Origin: Bactrocera neohumeralis
Taxonomy: Eukaryota > Arthropoda > Insecta > Diptera > Tephritidae
Reading direction: 5' to 3'
DNA length: 64,000 nt
Assembly: GCF_024586455.1 (NCBI RefSeq)
Contig: NC_065921.1
Location: 77,080,720 to 77,144,719, forward strand
In this document: positions 1 to 12,229 of the stretch, one piece after another
Layout: each line of letters opens with the position of its first letter
How positions within the stretch are numbered: position 1 is the stretch's first letter
The notes under the pieces: model-generated
Databases searched by the model: none
The model's input: only the letters and a program-made list of their open reading frames with translations
Told to the model about the DNA's origin: nothing
Program-made: the position numbers and the translations under genes

Positions 1-1040
1 GTTTATGCGCTCGCTTAGCTACATGCATGTATATATAAATGTAGTTTTATATGCATATGCATGTATGTATATACAAGTATGTACATGTATGTTGATATTT
101 GCATGTATGTATGTACCAAATGCTTGCGTGAAATTCTGTAAAATTAAGCGCAATTTTATTTACACATTTTGCTTACACTTTTGTAAACACTTACATACAT
201 GTCTGTGTGTATGTATGCATGTGTGTGCTTATTTCTATTTATATACATACAAACATATCTATTTAAAAACTATTAGGCTTATCGACTTTTATACTTTAAT
301 TAGACTTTTTAATACATATGTGTTCATATTTTTTATATTATATAATACATATGTTTATATACATATATATATATACTACATATGTTTGTTGATTTGCTCT
401 TGAGTACGAAATTTATAATAACTGTTAGCTTTTCGTAGAATTAGAAGGCACATTTTCAATTTCGCATACTTTATATTATGTTTTGATTAAAATAAATATG
501 TTTTTTGTTCACAAATCACAAATTAAATAGAAATCTATTTACATTAGTTGACAAATTACAATATTAGTATTGGCTTGCAACATTAATTAATTTATTGAGA
601 ATTTATTCATGTAGAAAACGAAATGGAAAATATAAATAAATAAAGATGTAATAAATTTTCTATTATTATTATTATTTATATTTCATTTAGGTAGTATAGC
701 TTTATTTATTTATGTTTTCCATATAGAATTCTGAGAAACGTAAATTTCTGTTTTATTCTGTCATAATTTGACCCAAAGAACATAAATGTCTTCTTTATGC
801 TGCAGTAATTTTGTAAAAAAAGGTTTAATTTTCTTTCATTATAGTTTTTTTTGTTGTTATTTGCAGTAAAAAATTTAAAAATCAAAATATAAATTTTGTT
901 TTATTCATGGCTGAAATCTCTTGCAAAAATTTTTTATGTTTTAACATATTTTTTGCGCCGTAGCATATACTTCCAATTAATATAATAGATCGCTGTCCAA
1001 AACTGACTCAAAAGATAAATAATTCTAAAATTATCAAATG
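1..1040. other. AT-rich non-coding sequence
   Basis: This stretch holds ATGTATGTA/TACATA microsatellite-like runs (about 20-400) and AT-rich DNA. The plus-strand reading frame across 5-403 is rich in Cys, Tyr, Ile and Met because of the TATG/TACA runs and resembles no protein family. I see no gene here. Confidence 0.6.
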
Positions 1041-2540
1041 ACTCTCTCAACTTCAATATAATAATAATTAAATAAATAAAATGGTTAAAAATTAAAAACA
1101 CTTTATTTTTAATTTTAATTATTATAGTTTCTAAACAAATTTAATTGAAATAATTAAAAAGTTTAATTTTATGAATAATTAAATTTAATTTGAAATAAAT
1201 TTTAATATTAAAAAATTTCATTTAATTAACAATTAAAATTAAATTAAATTTAATTATTAATTAAAAAAAATTAATTATTAATTAAAATTTAATTTAATTT
1301 AAATAAATTTAATTATTAATTAAAATTAAATTTAATATAAATAAATTTAATTGAAATAATTAAAAAAGTTTAATTTAATTAATAATTAAATTCAATTTAA
1401 ATTAATTTTAAAATTAATTATTAATTTAATTATTAAATTAAATTAAAATTAAATTAAAATTAAAAAGTTTAATTAATATTAAATTAAATTTAATTTTAAT
1501 TGTTAATTAAATTAAACTTTTTAATTAATTATTTTTTTTTTAATCTTAAAACGTGAACTTATTTACAAGGCAATTAGTTTTATCTAATTTTTGAAATAAA
1601 TTTTTCCATTGACAAAAATTTTATTCATATTCTTAATTAATTTTAAAATTAAATTAAATTTAATTATTACTTAAATGAAACTTTTTAAATATTACAATTA
1701 AATTTATTTAAATTAAATTTAATTATCAATTAAAATTATTTTGTTAATTAAATTAAACTCTTTAATTAATTATTATTTTTTTTAATCTTAAAACGTAATT
1801 TTATTTACAAGACAATTAGTTTTTAATTTTTGAATAAATTTTTCCATTGACGAAAATTATGTTTCATAAGAATTTAGTAAATTTAAACTTTATAAAATTT
1901 GAAAAATTAAAACAAAGTAACTAATTTTCTTTCTAAACTTTCAAAATAGCTTCATTCTAATTTTGCTGTTCGACGTTTTAAAATTAAAAACAAAAACTTA
2001 ATTAATTAAAGAAATAAAATTAGTTTTTAATTAATTTTAAATTTTTATTATTTCAAAGGAAATTAAGTTTAAAATCATAAATCAATTAGCTTTTTTTAAT
2101 TTTAATTTTATTTACATTGGTAAAAACCTAATATTAGCGAATTGAATAGAATTTTGTAAATTTTAAGATTTCAAAATATGAAAAGAAACTTATTTGAAAA
2201 ACTAAATTTAATTTTAAATTATTTTAATTTAATTTTTAATTATTTTAATTTAATTTTAAATTATTTTAATTTAATTTTGAATCATTTTAATTAAATTTGA
2301 TTTCTTATTAAATATTTTTAAGTTATTTTAATTTTATTTTTTATTGTTTCAATTAAATTTAATTTTTCAGTAATTTTTTTTTTTATAATATTGAAACATC
2401 ATTTTATGTACAAGGCAATTATATTTTAATATATATAACTTTTGAATAAAATTTTGCATTAAAATAATTAAATTTCATAAGAATTTAGTAGATTTATAAT
2501 TTTTGAAAATTGGAATGTAAATTAAAAAAAAAACAAAATT
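1041..2540. repeat. AT-rich desert with recurring embedded module
   Basis: The sequence consists almost only of AATTAAATTTAATT-type low-complexity DNA. A recognisable non-low-complexity module of about 100 bp recurs near 1545, 1790 and 2390: an AAAACGT-like start, then TTATTTACAAGGCAATTAG, then TTTTTGAATAAATTTTTCCATT, then CATAAGAATTTAGTA. The same module, more diverged, reappears near 6050 and 6530. This is directly visible. Whether it is a tandem satellite unit or the remains of a mobile element is not known. Confidence 0.6.
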
Positions 2541-2985
2541 TAACGCTTTTAACATACTCGACTACGCTGTTTCCCCTTTTTTCCTTTAAAACAGCGCGCC
2601 AAAATGTAGGCAATACTGCACAACTAGCATAAAAAACCGTAAAATTCTCTAACTTCCTCTTTCAATTAAACATTTACTTATTAAGATTTCCAAAAATGAT
2701 ATGCTATCTCTTTCTTTCTTTCAAACGTATTTCTTAAATATGAGCAATATGCAAAAAATTATTAAAATGTAGAAAAATTGTATAATACAATATTATTATG
2801 TAATATAATATATAAATTTTATAATACAATGTAACCGATAAGTTTATGGGCATATTAGTCAATAATGTAGGAGACTGCTGTGCTAATAAAATTGCAGTTT
2901 ACGAGCTTTTGCCTATAAATTTCTTTAGTATATAAATCAAACATATATTTTTCATAATTTTTGCATTTTTCCAGAAAATTTATAT
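2541..2985. other. Non-coding spacer
   Basis: AT-rich single-copy-looking sequence with no recognisable gene, RNA or repeat. Confidence 0.5.
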
Positions 2986-3052
2986 CGTCACCCAAAATAC
3001 CAAACAACGTATCATGATGCCGATGTTTTGATATTCTGCATTTTAGGTGATG
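2986..3052. mobile_element. Mini inverted-repeat element (CGTCACC family, tip-to-tip copy)
   Basis: Two arms that begin CGTCACCCAAAATACCAAAC on the left and, read in reverse complement, TCATCACCTAAAATGCAG on the right face each other across only about 70 bp. The same termini bound a larger element at 4354-4642, so this looks like an internally deleted copy of one MITE family. There is no coding capacity. Confidence 0.55.
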
Positions 3053-3232
3053 ATATTCTCTCGCATTTGATTGTTACAAATCCTAAAATAAAATTTAAGC
3101 AATTTTTATTGCGCTCCTTTTCAAGTGGTACGGCAATTTTCTATCGAACAATAGCTGTCTATATGATACAATTTAATGTTGACGTAATAAAAAAACATAA
3201 TTTGCAGTTAGTCGAATCTAGTTGAAGGTCTC

Positions 3233-3530
3233 GGAGCACACTACCGCAGTTATTACCAAAATAGGATATACTAAGTTCACCACGAAGTTTATAACAGCCA
3301 GATAGATATGTTGGAAATCCAATAAAATTTATATTTAAATTGTCAGCAGCCATGTCCGTCTCTATATGTGCGAAATAGACCTCAGTTTTTGAGATATCTA
3401 GCTGAAACTTTGCGCACGTTCGTTTCTCCACAAGGAGCTGCCGATATTCGACACTTTGGCATATATTTGCCATACAAGCTGAACGCTCAAAGTTAAGTTT
3501 TTGCATAGAGACTTATTTGTTTGTGAAGTG
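3233..3530. repeat. Dispersed repeat, head region of the 154-bp-unit family
   Basis: This copy carries AAGTTCACCACGAAGTTTAT, the GTCCGTCT motif, a TTTTTGAGATATCTAGCTGA segment, an AAGGAGCTGC segment and GCCATACAAGCTGAACG. The same ordered landmarks occur at 30001-30770, 50921-51140 and 58380-58860. The minus-strand frame of about 115 codons through it is a by-product of the repeat, not a gene. Confidence 0.65.
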
Positions 3531-4353
3531 TTTTGAAGGCCATCAGCAAGGACTGTTTTTTTTTGACTGCACTCTGTAACTTTAAATTAAACTATATTAA
3601 GTCTGGCCAAATGTTAAGCTTTTGACAATTTCCTATTTTGTTAAATTTTGCAGTCACTGTAGGCTTATAAGTCCAGTATTTTTTGGTATTTGAAAAAAAT
3701 CCTAAAAATCTTTCTTGCCTTAATAATTAATTAAAAGTATTCAAATTAATGAACCTATCTTGTTACTAATAATTTCTAAGTTTATTCAAGATAAGGTCGA
3801 AGAAACCAAATGAACTTACGAAATAAAAAGCGTTTGTGAGTGAATTTCTTTTATTTTTAATTTTCAACTAAATTAAATATTTGATAAAACAATAATTTGA
3901 ATTTATTCTTCACATAAACTTAAATTTGATAAACTAATTTTGGCAAGATTATATACAAATTATATAATATTATATATAACAAATTGGTTTGCTTTAAATA
4001 ATTGCACATACAAATTATGATTTAATTAACAAAAAACAATAATTAAATAAAATTAAAAATTTATTTTATTTTTTTTTAAGTTTTTTAAACAGATTTTATA
4101 AAATTTACGAAACGAAAATTAAAATAAATTAATGAAAATTAGATATTAGTTTTTCTTAAAATGAGTTTTTTAATTAAATAGAAAAAAATAATCAAAAAAA
4201 TCATAATTTAATTTATATAATTTAAAATTTTATATATAGTTTTCTAATGCATCATGTTTAATTATTTAAAAATATTTTACAGTATTTAAAAGTAAATTTA
4301 AAAAATTATAACGAAACGTAAAAATAAAAATAACAAATAATTATGTTATAAAT
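3531..4353. other. AT-rich non-coding spacer
   Basis: No gene or named repeat recognised. The sequence is mostly A/T homopolymer tracts. Confidence 0.5.
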
Positions 4354-4642
4354 CGTCACCTAAAACACAAAACAACGTAACATAAAAATAATCGAAATTG
4401 AGTTTTTTATTGCTTACTATTCACTACATCATATTGCAAATACATATGTAGCATAACATTTTCAGTCTCCGTTGGCAGACATAACCAATATATAACCAAT
4501 ATGTAACCAATAACCAATATATAACCAATATATAACCAAAACTCAAATTTTTTTGAATATGTGTAGTTTCTATTTTAACTTTTTTCCTTCGTCTGAAAAC
4601 TTATAAAATGTGATGTTACATTATTTTGCAGTTTAGGTGACG
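4354..4642. mobile_element. MITE with CGTCACCTAAA terminal inverted repeats
   Basis: The left end reads CGTCACCTAAAACACAAAAC followed by AACGTAACAT. The right end, in reverse complement, reads CGTCACCTAAACTGCAAAAT followed by AATGTAACAT. The inverted repeats are roughly 30 bp with a few differences. The interior (about 230 bp) is non-coding and includes a short tandem run of ATAACCAATAT units at about 4482-4540. A second, much shorter member is at 2986-3052. By structure this is a non-autonomous DNA transposon; the parent superfamily is not identifiable from the termini. Confidence 0.7.
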
Positions 4643-5450
4643 AAATATAGGGTGTGTTTAATTAAAAAAAAAAAAATATTTTACATACATATGTATACTA
4701 AAATAAAATAGAACGGATAATAATAATCAGTTTAAAAATAAAATACTAAAATTTACAGATCGATTTATAAAAAATATTTTTTAATATTTTCAAAATAATT
4801 TTTTTAGGTTTAATAGAGTTTAAATGGAAGTGTAACTTGGCTCAAATAACTAATGGTCGTACGCTTGCTTATTTTATTTATTTTTTATTTACGTATTAAA
4901 ATTTTTTGTTTTTATTTTTTTGTTGTTTTTTTATTTTATTTTTTTGCTTTTTAGTACAGGAATGTTGCAACTTCCTCTTTATCACTAACCACACAATCAA
5001 GCTGGCTTTAGTATTGATGAACGCTGTAATCGTATTTAATAGACTTTTCTAGTAATCAGTACTGGCAATTGAAAATAAAATTTAAAAATTAAAATAAACA
5101 CAAAAAAAATAAAAAGATTTAGAGAAAATGAAAAAAATAAAGTTTTTTTTAAACAAATTTGTGTGTTTCTTTGATAATATAGTTTATAAGTTAGAAATAG
5201 TACCACAAAAAATTTTGCCTTAATTATGTTAATTATTTTAATTATTTTGAAATAATTTTATAAGTTTATTATAAAATTTTTGCAATATAAGTGATAGTTT
5301 TCAATTGATTTTTGAAATGTAGATTGATATTGATATGTTAAATATTTTTATTTTCTTGTTTGTATCTCTATTTGTAAGAATTTTGTAAAAAAGTTTCGCA
5401 TTATAAAAGTTTTTCACAAATTGTGACACAAGATTTTAAAATTTTGTCCA
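4643..5450. other. Non-coding spacer
   Basis: AT-rich DNA with TTTTATTTTT runs. No gene recognised. Confidence 0.5.
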
Positions 5451-7000
5451 TTAAAATTCTCATAATAATTGAAATAATTAAAAATAAAACAATTAAAAAA
5501 TTAAATTTTATTAAAATAAAAAAAAATTAATTTTAAATTTAATTAAAATTAAAAATAATAAATGTAATAAATAATTCATTTTTAATTTCATTAAAATAAT
5601 TAAAAATTTAATTATTAGAATAAAAAATTTATGTTTTGTTATTTTAATTCAATATAATTAACTAATAAATTAATTAAATTAAAAAACTAATCAAAATAAC
5701 TAATAATTTTATTTTAACATTTTTTTTAATTATTTTAATTTAATTTAATTTTTATTATTAATTTAATTACATTTTAAAAATTTTTATTTAATTTAAAAAA
5801 AAATCAATATTTATTAATTTAATTAATTTGTTAAATTTTTAATTAAATGTATTTGAAATAATTAAAAATAAATTTTTGTAAAAGAAAATAATTACCAAAT
5901 TAAATTTAATTTTAATTAATTATATTGAATAAAATTGATCACATTTATTTCCTAATTATTTTAACTTTTAATTGAATTTAATTTTTTAATTAATAAATTT
6001 TAACTAAATATAATTTTTTAATTAATTAATTCTTTTTTTGTTATTTTTAGAACGTCAATTTATTAATAAGGCAATTATTTTTTAATAAATACTATTTTTG
6101 AATTAAAAATTTAAATAAAGGTATTTTTAAGAGTAAAAAAATTAATTAATTATGTTAACTTTTAAAGTTTAATAATGTGAAACAAAATAAGATTTGAAAT
6201 TAAAGAAAAATTAAAATAATTTAATATCAAAAACATTAAAATAATTTAATTAATTTTTTATTTAATTTTAATTTTTTTATTAATAAAAAATTTATGTTAA
6301 AAAATAGAATTTAGAAAATTTTAATTTTATTTAATATTAAAAGAAATTTATTGAAAAATTAAATTTTTTTTTAAATTTTCGTTATTATTTAATTAAAAAT
6401 TAAATTTTATTTTTAATGAATTTAGGTTTTTATAAAATTAAATTTTTTAATAATTTCTTTTTTTAATAAAATTAAATTTTTTAATTATTTAATTAATTTT
6501 TTTTATAAATTTTTGATTTGGTAAATATTTTTTGGAATATGTTTTTGCATTTAAAAAAATTTCGCAAGAATTTAGTAAATTTAAAATTTTGGAATATGGA
6601 AATGAACTTCTTCTTAAAAGTAAAAAAAAAACAATAATTAATGGTGTTAACTTTTAAGTTTTTATAATTTTAGAAAAATAAAATTCTTAATAAAATAATG
6701 AATTAATTGTATAATATTAGTATAGTAATTTTTAAAATTTCAAAATAAGTTAAGATTAAAATTAAAAAAAAAACACTAAACTAATTTTATTAAAAAAATT
6801 AATTAATTTAAAAAAATTTTAAAATCTTTGTTCTGGTCATTAATTTTTTAAATTTTTTAAATTTAAAAATTTACCAAGTTTTTCTATTAATAACAGTTTT
6901 AGTGATTTTTATAAATATTTTATTAATTGAAATATAAATCAAAATCAAAAAATTAAAGTATTTTAATTAAGATAATTAAAATTAATTAAAATTTAAGTTT
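5451..7000. repeat. Second AT-rich desert
   Basis: AATTAAATT/TTTAATTAA low-complexity DNA like that at 1041-2540. Diverged copies of the same embedded module occur near 6050 (AACGTCAATTTATTAATAAG then GCAATTA) and near 6530-6600 (TTTGCATT, then GCAAGAATTTAGTAAATTTA). Confidence 0.55.
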
Positions 7001-7992
7001 TATTTGCATACATACACATACATATGTACATAAATTATTTCATTAAAAAGTTTTATTTTTTAATAATTATTATTGACGAAAATATTGAACACAGTATAGT
7101 TAATCTTAAATTCCGGAATTTTTAAATTTGAAATAAAATCTATTTAATAAAAAACAGTTATTAAAAAAATTACAACGTTCATCAATCCGCACTAACTCAC
7201 ACAAAATATATTTTTACGTATATTTTGCTTTTTGAACACTTTTTTGAAGCAGCTGGCCTACACAATCTGATATAAATTTTAAATGCAGCGTTACCAACTT
7301 AATACTTAAGTTTCGTTATACTACATTTGACTAAGTCTTGATTGCTTAAAATTAAAACATCTTTTTTTTATTTAATTACTAATTAATTTCCAAAACTATT
7401 TTGACTTCATATGCACTTTTACAAAATAAACATTAACTACTTTATCATATGTATATGTATATATGTATAGTGTATCTTAAATTCTGCACTTAATTATATT
7501 TCATTACATACACTGCTTTATAAATATTTTTATCGCATGATAGTTTTTTTATTTTTTATTAAATTTCAAGTTTTTTATATTACAATATGTTTTTCGCTTA
7601 TCTTTTTTCTTATTTTTTTGCCTACTTTAGTCTTACTCTAAACTTAATGTTACTGTACAACAGTCGTCCTTTGTTTTCGCCATTTAAGTTGGTTTGCGTA
7701 AATGCACAAATGTGTGTGTGTATATGTATGTGAAGTTATACATTTTTCAACACGACCGGAAGCTTAACGATTATATGATTGTATTTCTGTATGTGTGTGT
7801 GTGTGTAAGTACTTCTGCTACAACATCCTGCTACCTGGAAATGCTCGACAACAGCTTGCATGCAAGCAACCATAAGTACATATGGTTATAAATTTATATA
7901 ATATTTACATATGAAGCCCGACTGTTGGCCACAGCGTATGAGTGACGATGCGCTCCACTATTTATGTGTGTGTATGTGAGTGCCGCCTCACA
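7001..7992. other. Sequence downstream of the GalNAc-transferase stop; possible distal 3' UTR
   Basis: The region lies 3' of the minus-strand stop codon. Plus-strand TTTATT hexamers (AATAAA on the minus strand), for example near 7548, could serve as poly(A) signals, but none can be chosen with confidence. TGTG/ATGT microsatellite runs occur at 7710-7810 and 7960-7985. No other gene is seen. Confidence 0.4.
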
Positions 7993-8361
7993 TTACAGCC
8001 ACGGATAATTGTGACCATATTGCACTTCAGCTGCTGTAATGGGCCACTTCTGCCTGTACTGTTGTTGTTGTTGTTTTTGTTGCTGGTGCTGCTGTTGCTT
8101 GAAGCGTTCTCTCGCCAGTTGCGCCACTTCAGTTGCTTGCTGCAATTTATGTTGTTGTCGTTGATGTTCTTGTTGTTCTTGTTGCTTTTGTAGCTTTCGC
8201 TGCTGCTGTTGTCCTTGTCCGCCACTTCCGTATCTCATTTGTTGTGACGCTTTATGTTCTATATATCCGTGTTGTTGTTGTTGTTGGTTGTGCTTCTGTT
8301 TCAATTGTTGTTGTTGCTGTTGTTGCTGTTTTTGTTGTGCATTTCCTGTGCGTAATTTATG
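7993..8361 (-). repeat. CAG/CAA (opa) repeat tract, long open frame after the pgant stop
   Basis: On the minus strand this is a CAA/CAG-rich tract that would encode about 122 residues rich in Gln with interspersed Lys, Arg, His and Gly. It is in the same reading frame as the terminal lectin exon, but two in-frame stops (TGA at 8419-8421 and TAG at 8362-8364) separate them. The simplest reading is a 3' UTR opa repeat, which is common in flies. The plus-strand frames of poly Leu/Val through the same bases are artefacts of the repeat. Confidence 0.7.
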
Positions 8362-8418
8362 CTATTTTCGTCGCTTGTGCGTCGGCAATAAAACTGTGCC
8401 GTTGGCATAAAAGTAACC

Positions 8419-8580
8419 TCACAATTTCGATGGATCGTAATTTTCGAGCTTCCATTGTTGTCGCAGTTGATTCGAATCACACTCCTCCATGACCACTTTG
8501 TCCTTCTTCTCCGATATGGCCAGACACTTGTCTGATGAACCGTGTCGTATTTGACGCTTCTGCTGATTATACTTCCAGAA
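8419..8580 (-). CDS. pgant9: Polypeptide GalNAc-transferase, terminal exon: lectin gamma repeat and stop
   Basis: This last coding exon has 53 codons plus a TGA stop. It starts after the acceptor TTGCAG at phase 0 with FWKYNQQKRQIRH, then SSDKCLAISEK and the C-terminal QQWKLENYDPSKL. The IRH, CL and QQW motifs are those of the third (gamma) repeat of the ricin-B lectin domain that ends animal GalNAc-transferases. The enzyme starts mucin-type O-glycosylation in the Golgi by moving GalNAc from UDP-GalNAc to Ser/Thr, and the lectin domain guides activity toward already glycosylated substrates. It joins in frame to the exon at 11357-11464 across an intron of about 2.8 kb. The family call is secure. 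The pgant9 name rests mainly on the alternative alpha-repeat exons. Confidence 0.88.
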   Translation of the reverse strand, partial: FWKYNQQKRQIRHGSSDKCLAISEKKDKVVMEECDSNQLRQQWKLENYDPSKL

Positions 8581-9642
8581 CTGCAATGTGAGAGGCGATG
8601 GCATTGGCGAGCGGCAGAGCGATTGAGCGGTGGTGAGAAGAACATGGGTAAATGTGAAAGAGAAAAAATGTGTTAAGAGCATTGCAAATACATATATGTT
8701 TTAAAATAAGCTAGGCTAGTAAAAGCAAAATTAAACAAAATGTTAAAAATATGCAAACAATCTCTTGTAAAGTTGCCTAGTCTTAAGCTAAACTAAATTT
8801 TGAATCGTTTTGTCACCTAACAGCAGTTGAAAGCGCGATTATGACATACGGTATATTGAGATAGTGGCCAATAATGAAAAAGAATACCTCTGAAAGGCGT
8901 ATATATAGTTTACGATAAGCATCAGTGTAGCTCTTACGAGTAGACTAACTGCTAGTCAGGCACTAATCGTTATTTTGTACTGCCAACAGACTTGTTCTGT
9001 AAGCAACTGGCAGCGGAGTCAGCTCTTAAGCTAAAAATAATTCTCGCTATTAGTCGTCTGTACTAATGTCTGTATTATGATAGTTCTAAGTTCCCAAATC
9101 AACGCAATACGTGAATTTTCGAAATCCTATGGAATTGAACTTAAATTCGGTCCCCAAAATATCGACTTTTCTTCCAAAGAAGAGTTTAAAGGGTTAGGTG
9201 GACAGGGACATAGGGTTACTTATCTATAACAATAGAAACAAACTAGCTAATCGAGTGGCAGGTGATGTCTTTTCTAGGAAAGTAGACACCAAAATCGCGT
9301 TTTGGTGCAACCATACCACTGAAGTGTCAACCAAGCGAAGTAAGTAATTAAGGAAAGATTTCTTGCTTTGACAATGACTGTGTTCACAATAAGAAACACA
9401 TCCAGAGATACAAGCAGCCACGCGACTTTAAAAAAATCAGAAAAATCTGTAAGGAAGCCATCAATGATAGTGCCATGATTGACCTCATGATGGATCTAAA
9501 ATACTATTTCACGATAAACCTGCAATGGTTTGCAAAACACAGTGATATAACTAGTAACTGTCAAGCAGTTGAACTAGCCAGAGCAGGCGCTACCTTGCAA
9601 CTAGACTGCGATAAAAATTGAATTTATATGCTTCTGGTGACT
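8581..9642. other. Intron sequence of the GalNAc-transferase gene
   Basis: This is intron between the gamma and beta lectin exons. No coding exon or named element was recognised. Confidence 0.5.
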
Positions 9643-10521
9643 TGTAGATATTAGATCAATAAACAAGTTTTATATACAGCTGAGTTACGGTAGAAAAGAG
9701 CGAATGGAAAAACAACTGGTATAAATCTGATAACTGGTATAATCAAAGAAAATTGTATTCACATTCAACTATGCCAACCACTAACTTTGAAGGTTTCGAG
9801 TCTAAAAATAACTGGTATAATTTTCTAAACTGGTATAATCAAAGAAAATTGTATTCACAGTCATCTATGCTAAAAAACTAACTTTGAAGGTTTCGAGTCA
9901 AAAAATAACTGGTATAATTTTTCTAAACTGGTATAATCAAAGAAAAATAGGTTCGCAGTCTTCTATAACATGCGCTAACTACGGATAGTAGCATTTTGAA
10001 GAGCAACGGATATAAATCACATAAACAGGTATAGTTAAAGTTTGGAGAGTGCAGCTTCAAACCAAAACTGGTATAAATTTTATAATCGGTTGTAATCAAA
10101 AAGAATTGGATTAGTGGTCAGCTAAACAACTGCTAGACTATGAAGGGTGGTGAGTTGAGCCACAACTGGTATAAATGGGTTTAATCAAATAGAACTAGTT
10201 TTACAGTCACCTATACCTATCGCTAAACTTTGAAGAGTGGCGATTAGAATAACCACTGATATAAAACACATAAACTAGTGCAGCTATACTTTCGGATAGT
10301 TCTACCATTCGCCAAACTTTAGAAAAAATCAGGTCGAATGGCAATCGCTATAATTATTATTAGGTGGTTATAAAACTTGCTAAACTTTGTCGAGAGTGGC
10401 GCATCGGACAACAACTGATATAAATCTCATAAACTGGTATAATAAAAATTAGATACAAAATTGTTGTACTAGTTGTAGATATTAGATCAATAAACAAGTT
10501 ATGTATACAGCTGAGTAGCGG
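9643..10521. repeat. ACTGGTATAA tandem array bounded by direct repeats
   Basis: The core AACTGGTATAA is repeated, often as a pair (AACTGGTATAAATC, then about 10 bases on AACTGGTATAATCAAA), in degenerate units of about 95-130 bp across roughly 9715-10445. A near-identical segment of about 48 bp (GTAGATATTAGATCAATAAA, then CAAGTT and ACAGCTGAGT) stands at both edges, at 9643-9690 and 10473-10521. It lies in an intron. The nature is unknown: a minisatellite, or a mobile element with an internal array. Confidence 0.75.
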
Positions 10522-11356
10522 TGGAGTCTATGTCTAACTTGGTCAACAAACGTGGCATAAATGGAATATGGGTCGCACTTGTCGACTTGACTGTTGTGGA
10601 AGCAGAGAGTAGAAGATGAATGAGAATGAGAAGAAGATGTTCACTTCTATGCGCGTATAGGAAAATAATAGAAACCAACAGTCGAGAGCTTCTTGACGAT
10701 ATCTGGGAGATTGCAAAAACTTGTTGTACTGATCAATTTTCTCAGGAGCAGCGGTTGATTCAGTGAGAAGAGTTTAGTCACAATGGTTTGAAAATTGACC
10801 TCCGAAGGTTCTAGTCGCGTCGTTGTCATCCTCTCTATTGAAAAAAAATAAAGTATAGTTGTGGCGAGATTTTTGGGTTTCAATTTAATAGTCCTGAGGT
10901 TCTTCGATATCCGCCTTCTCAATTTACTTTTCAAAATTTTTACCTTTCAATAGACGACTTTCGTGGAATTTTTTTTTTCATTCTTCAAACAAATTTTGTG
11001 CTTCTACTGTATGGATCGTTGAGCTCAGCCTGAATTTCTAAAATATCTATACTTTTCCTCTACCATACCATATCAATTTAAAGCCTTTGAGACTTTAGAT
11101 ACAAATTTTTGTACATTTTTTCCTTAGCCTTGAAAAAGCTCTCCAAAACCAACCTCCATTTTTTTGTTTCATTTCTCCAAAACGTTACTGTTTACCAAAT
11201 TATGCAATCAATCAAGCTAGATGACAGTAAAAAAACCTATAATTTCTTGCTTCTCCACCATACATTCAAACATATATCATTTTCAAGTTTATGTGCTTTA
11301 CCCCCACTTACGTTCCCCAAACGTTCGCGGCGTTTCATAAACCATTTGAGGCTTAC
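10522..11356. other. Intron sequence
   Basis: Intron 3' of the beta-repeat exon. No gene or clear repeat was recognised. Confidence 0.5.
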
Positions 11357-11464
11357 CTGATTTCCTTTGGAGCCGTGACATGGATACAGAACCACATCGT
11401 TGCCAGCATAATCGAGACAGGCCTCATCGCGTCGTATTTCACCGCCTTTGCTCAGCATCCAATA
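11357..11464 (-). CDS. pgant9: Polypeptide GalNAc-transferase exon: lectin beta repeat
   Basis: The exon has 36 codons, from acceptor CACCGCAG to donor CAG|GTAAGC, phase 0 at both ends. It reads YWMLSKGGEIRRDEACLDYA and ends LYPCHGSKGNQ. The GEIR, CLD and CHGxxGNQ pattern is the second (beta) QxW/CLD repeat of the lectin domain. The downstream partner is 8419-8580. Upstream it must join one of the two alpha-repeat exons (22456-22566 or 21908-22012), both of which end NQ at phase 0. This exon is constitutive by inference, because no alternative to it is seen. Copies of the ACTGGTATAA array lie in the introns on both sides. Confidence 0.9.
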
Positions 11465-12229
11465 CTGCGGTGCGTTGCATGCACATAACGGTGTTTGCGT
11501 GAGTGTGTTGACGAACATTAGCGCGTGTGCGTGTATTTGGTTTTGTCATGTGGCGACCACCGAGCATACGTTGGTTGGGGTTTAGTTGATTGGTCGGTTG
11601 TATAACGGCATAAATACACAGAGATACAGCAGCACGCACGTGTAACGATGTCGTAACGGTATCCATTCAACATTAATGTGAGGCGCAGTGCAAGTGCGGC
11701 GAATGCAGTTGTGTTGAGCGTGCGTGTGTATTCCAGGCACATCCCAAGGGGCAAAGTTGTTGTAAAATAAAATATTGAATTTATTTCGTTAGTGGAGTTG
11801 TAATACAATAAAAGAAACAACTGTAAAAAAATGGCGCAAACGGAATGCGTGCGTGAAATAATAAAAATGGCGAAAACGGAAGAGAAATGAAATAAAAAAT
11901 GAATTAAAGCAAAATTATTTATGTACGAGAAATAAGCAAAAAAAGCGAAATAAGAAATGGCAAATGGAAAAACCGTGAAATGCATGAATGATAAATAAGA
12001 AAAATAATATATGACCAAAGGCGATTATGGGTATGGTATTGTTTGCGTGTAAGTATGTTGATGAGGAGTGTGTGTGTACTTAATTTCTTCTTCCAGCGAA
12101 GCCTTTTACGAATGAGGAAAAATACTGATTCTTACTTTTATGATTGCTGACTGAAATCGAGTAAGTAAGAAATGTGTGCTTATACCAACTATAATAATTC
12201 ATTTAATGCGGCAAATTTTTGGAAAAAAA
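11465..12229. other. Intron sequence
   Basis: Start of the intron of about 10.4 kb upstream of the beta exon (11465-21907). No exon was recognised. Confidence 0.5.

Noticed and set aside
7942..8492. Several Leu/Val/Phe-rich plus-strand frames and an Asn/Ser-rich minus frame
   Set aside because: They are other-frame readings of the CAG/CAA tract in the GalNAc-transferase 3' region.
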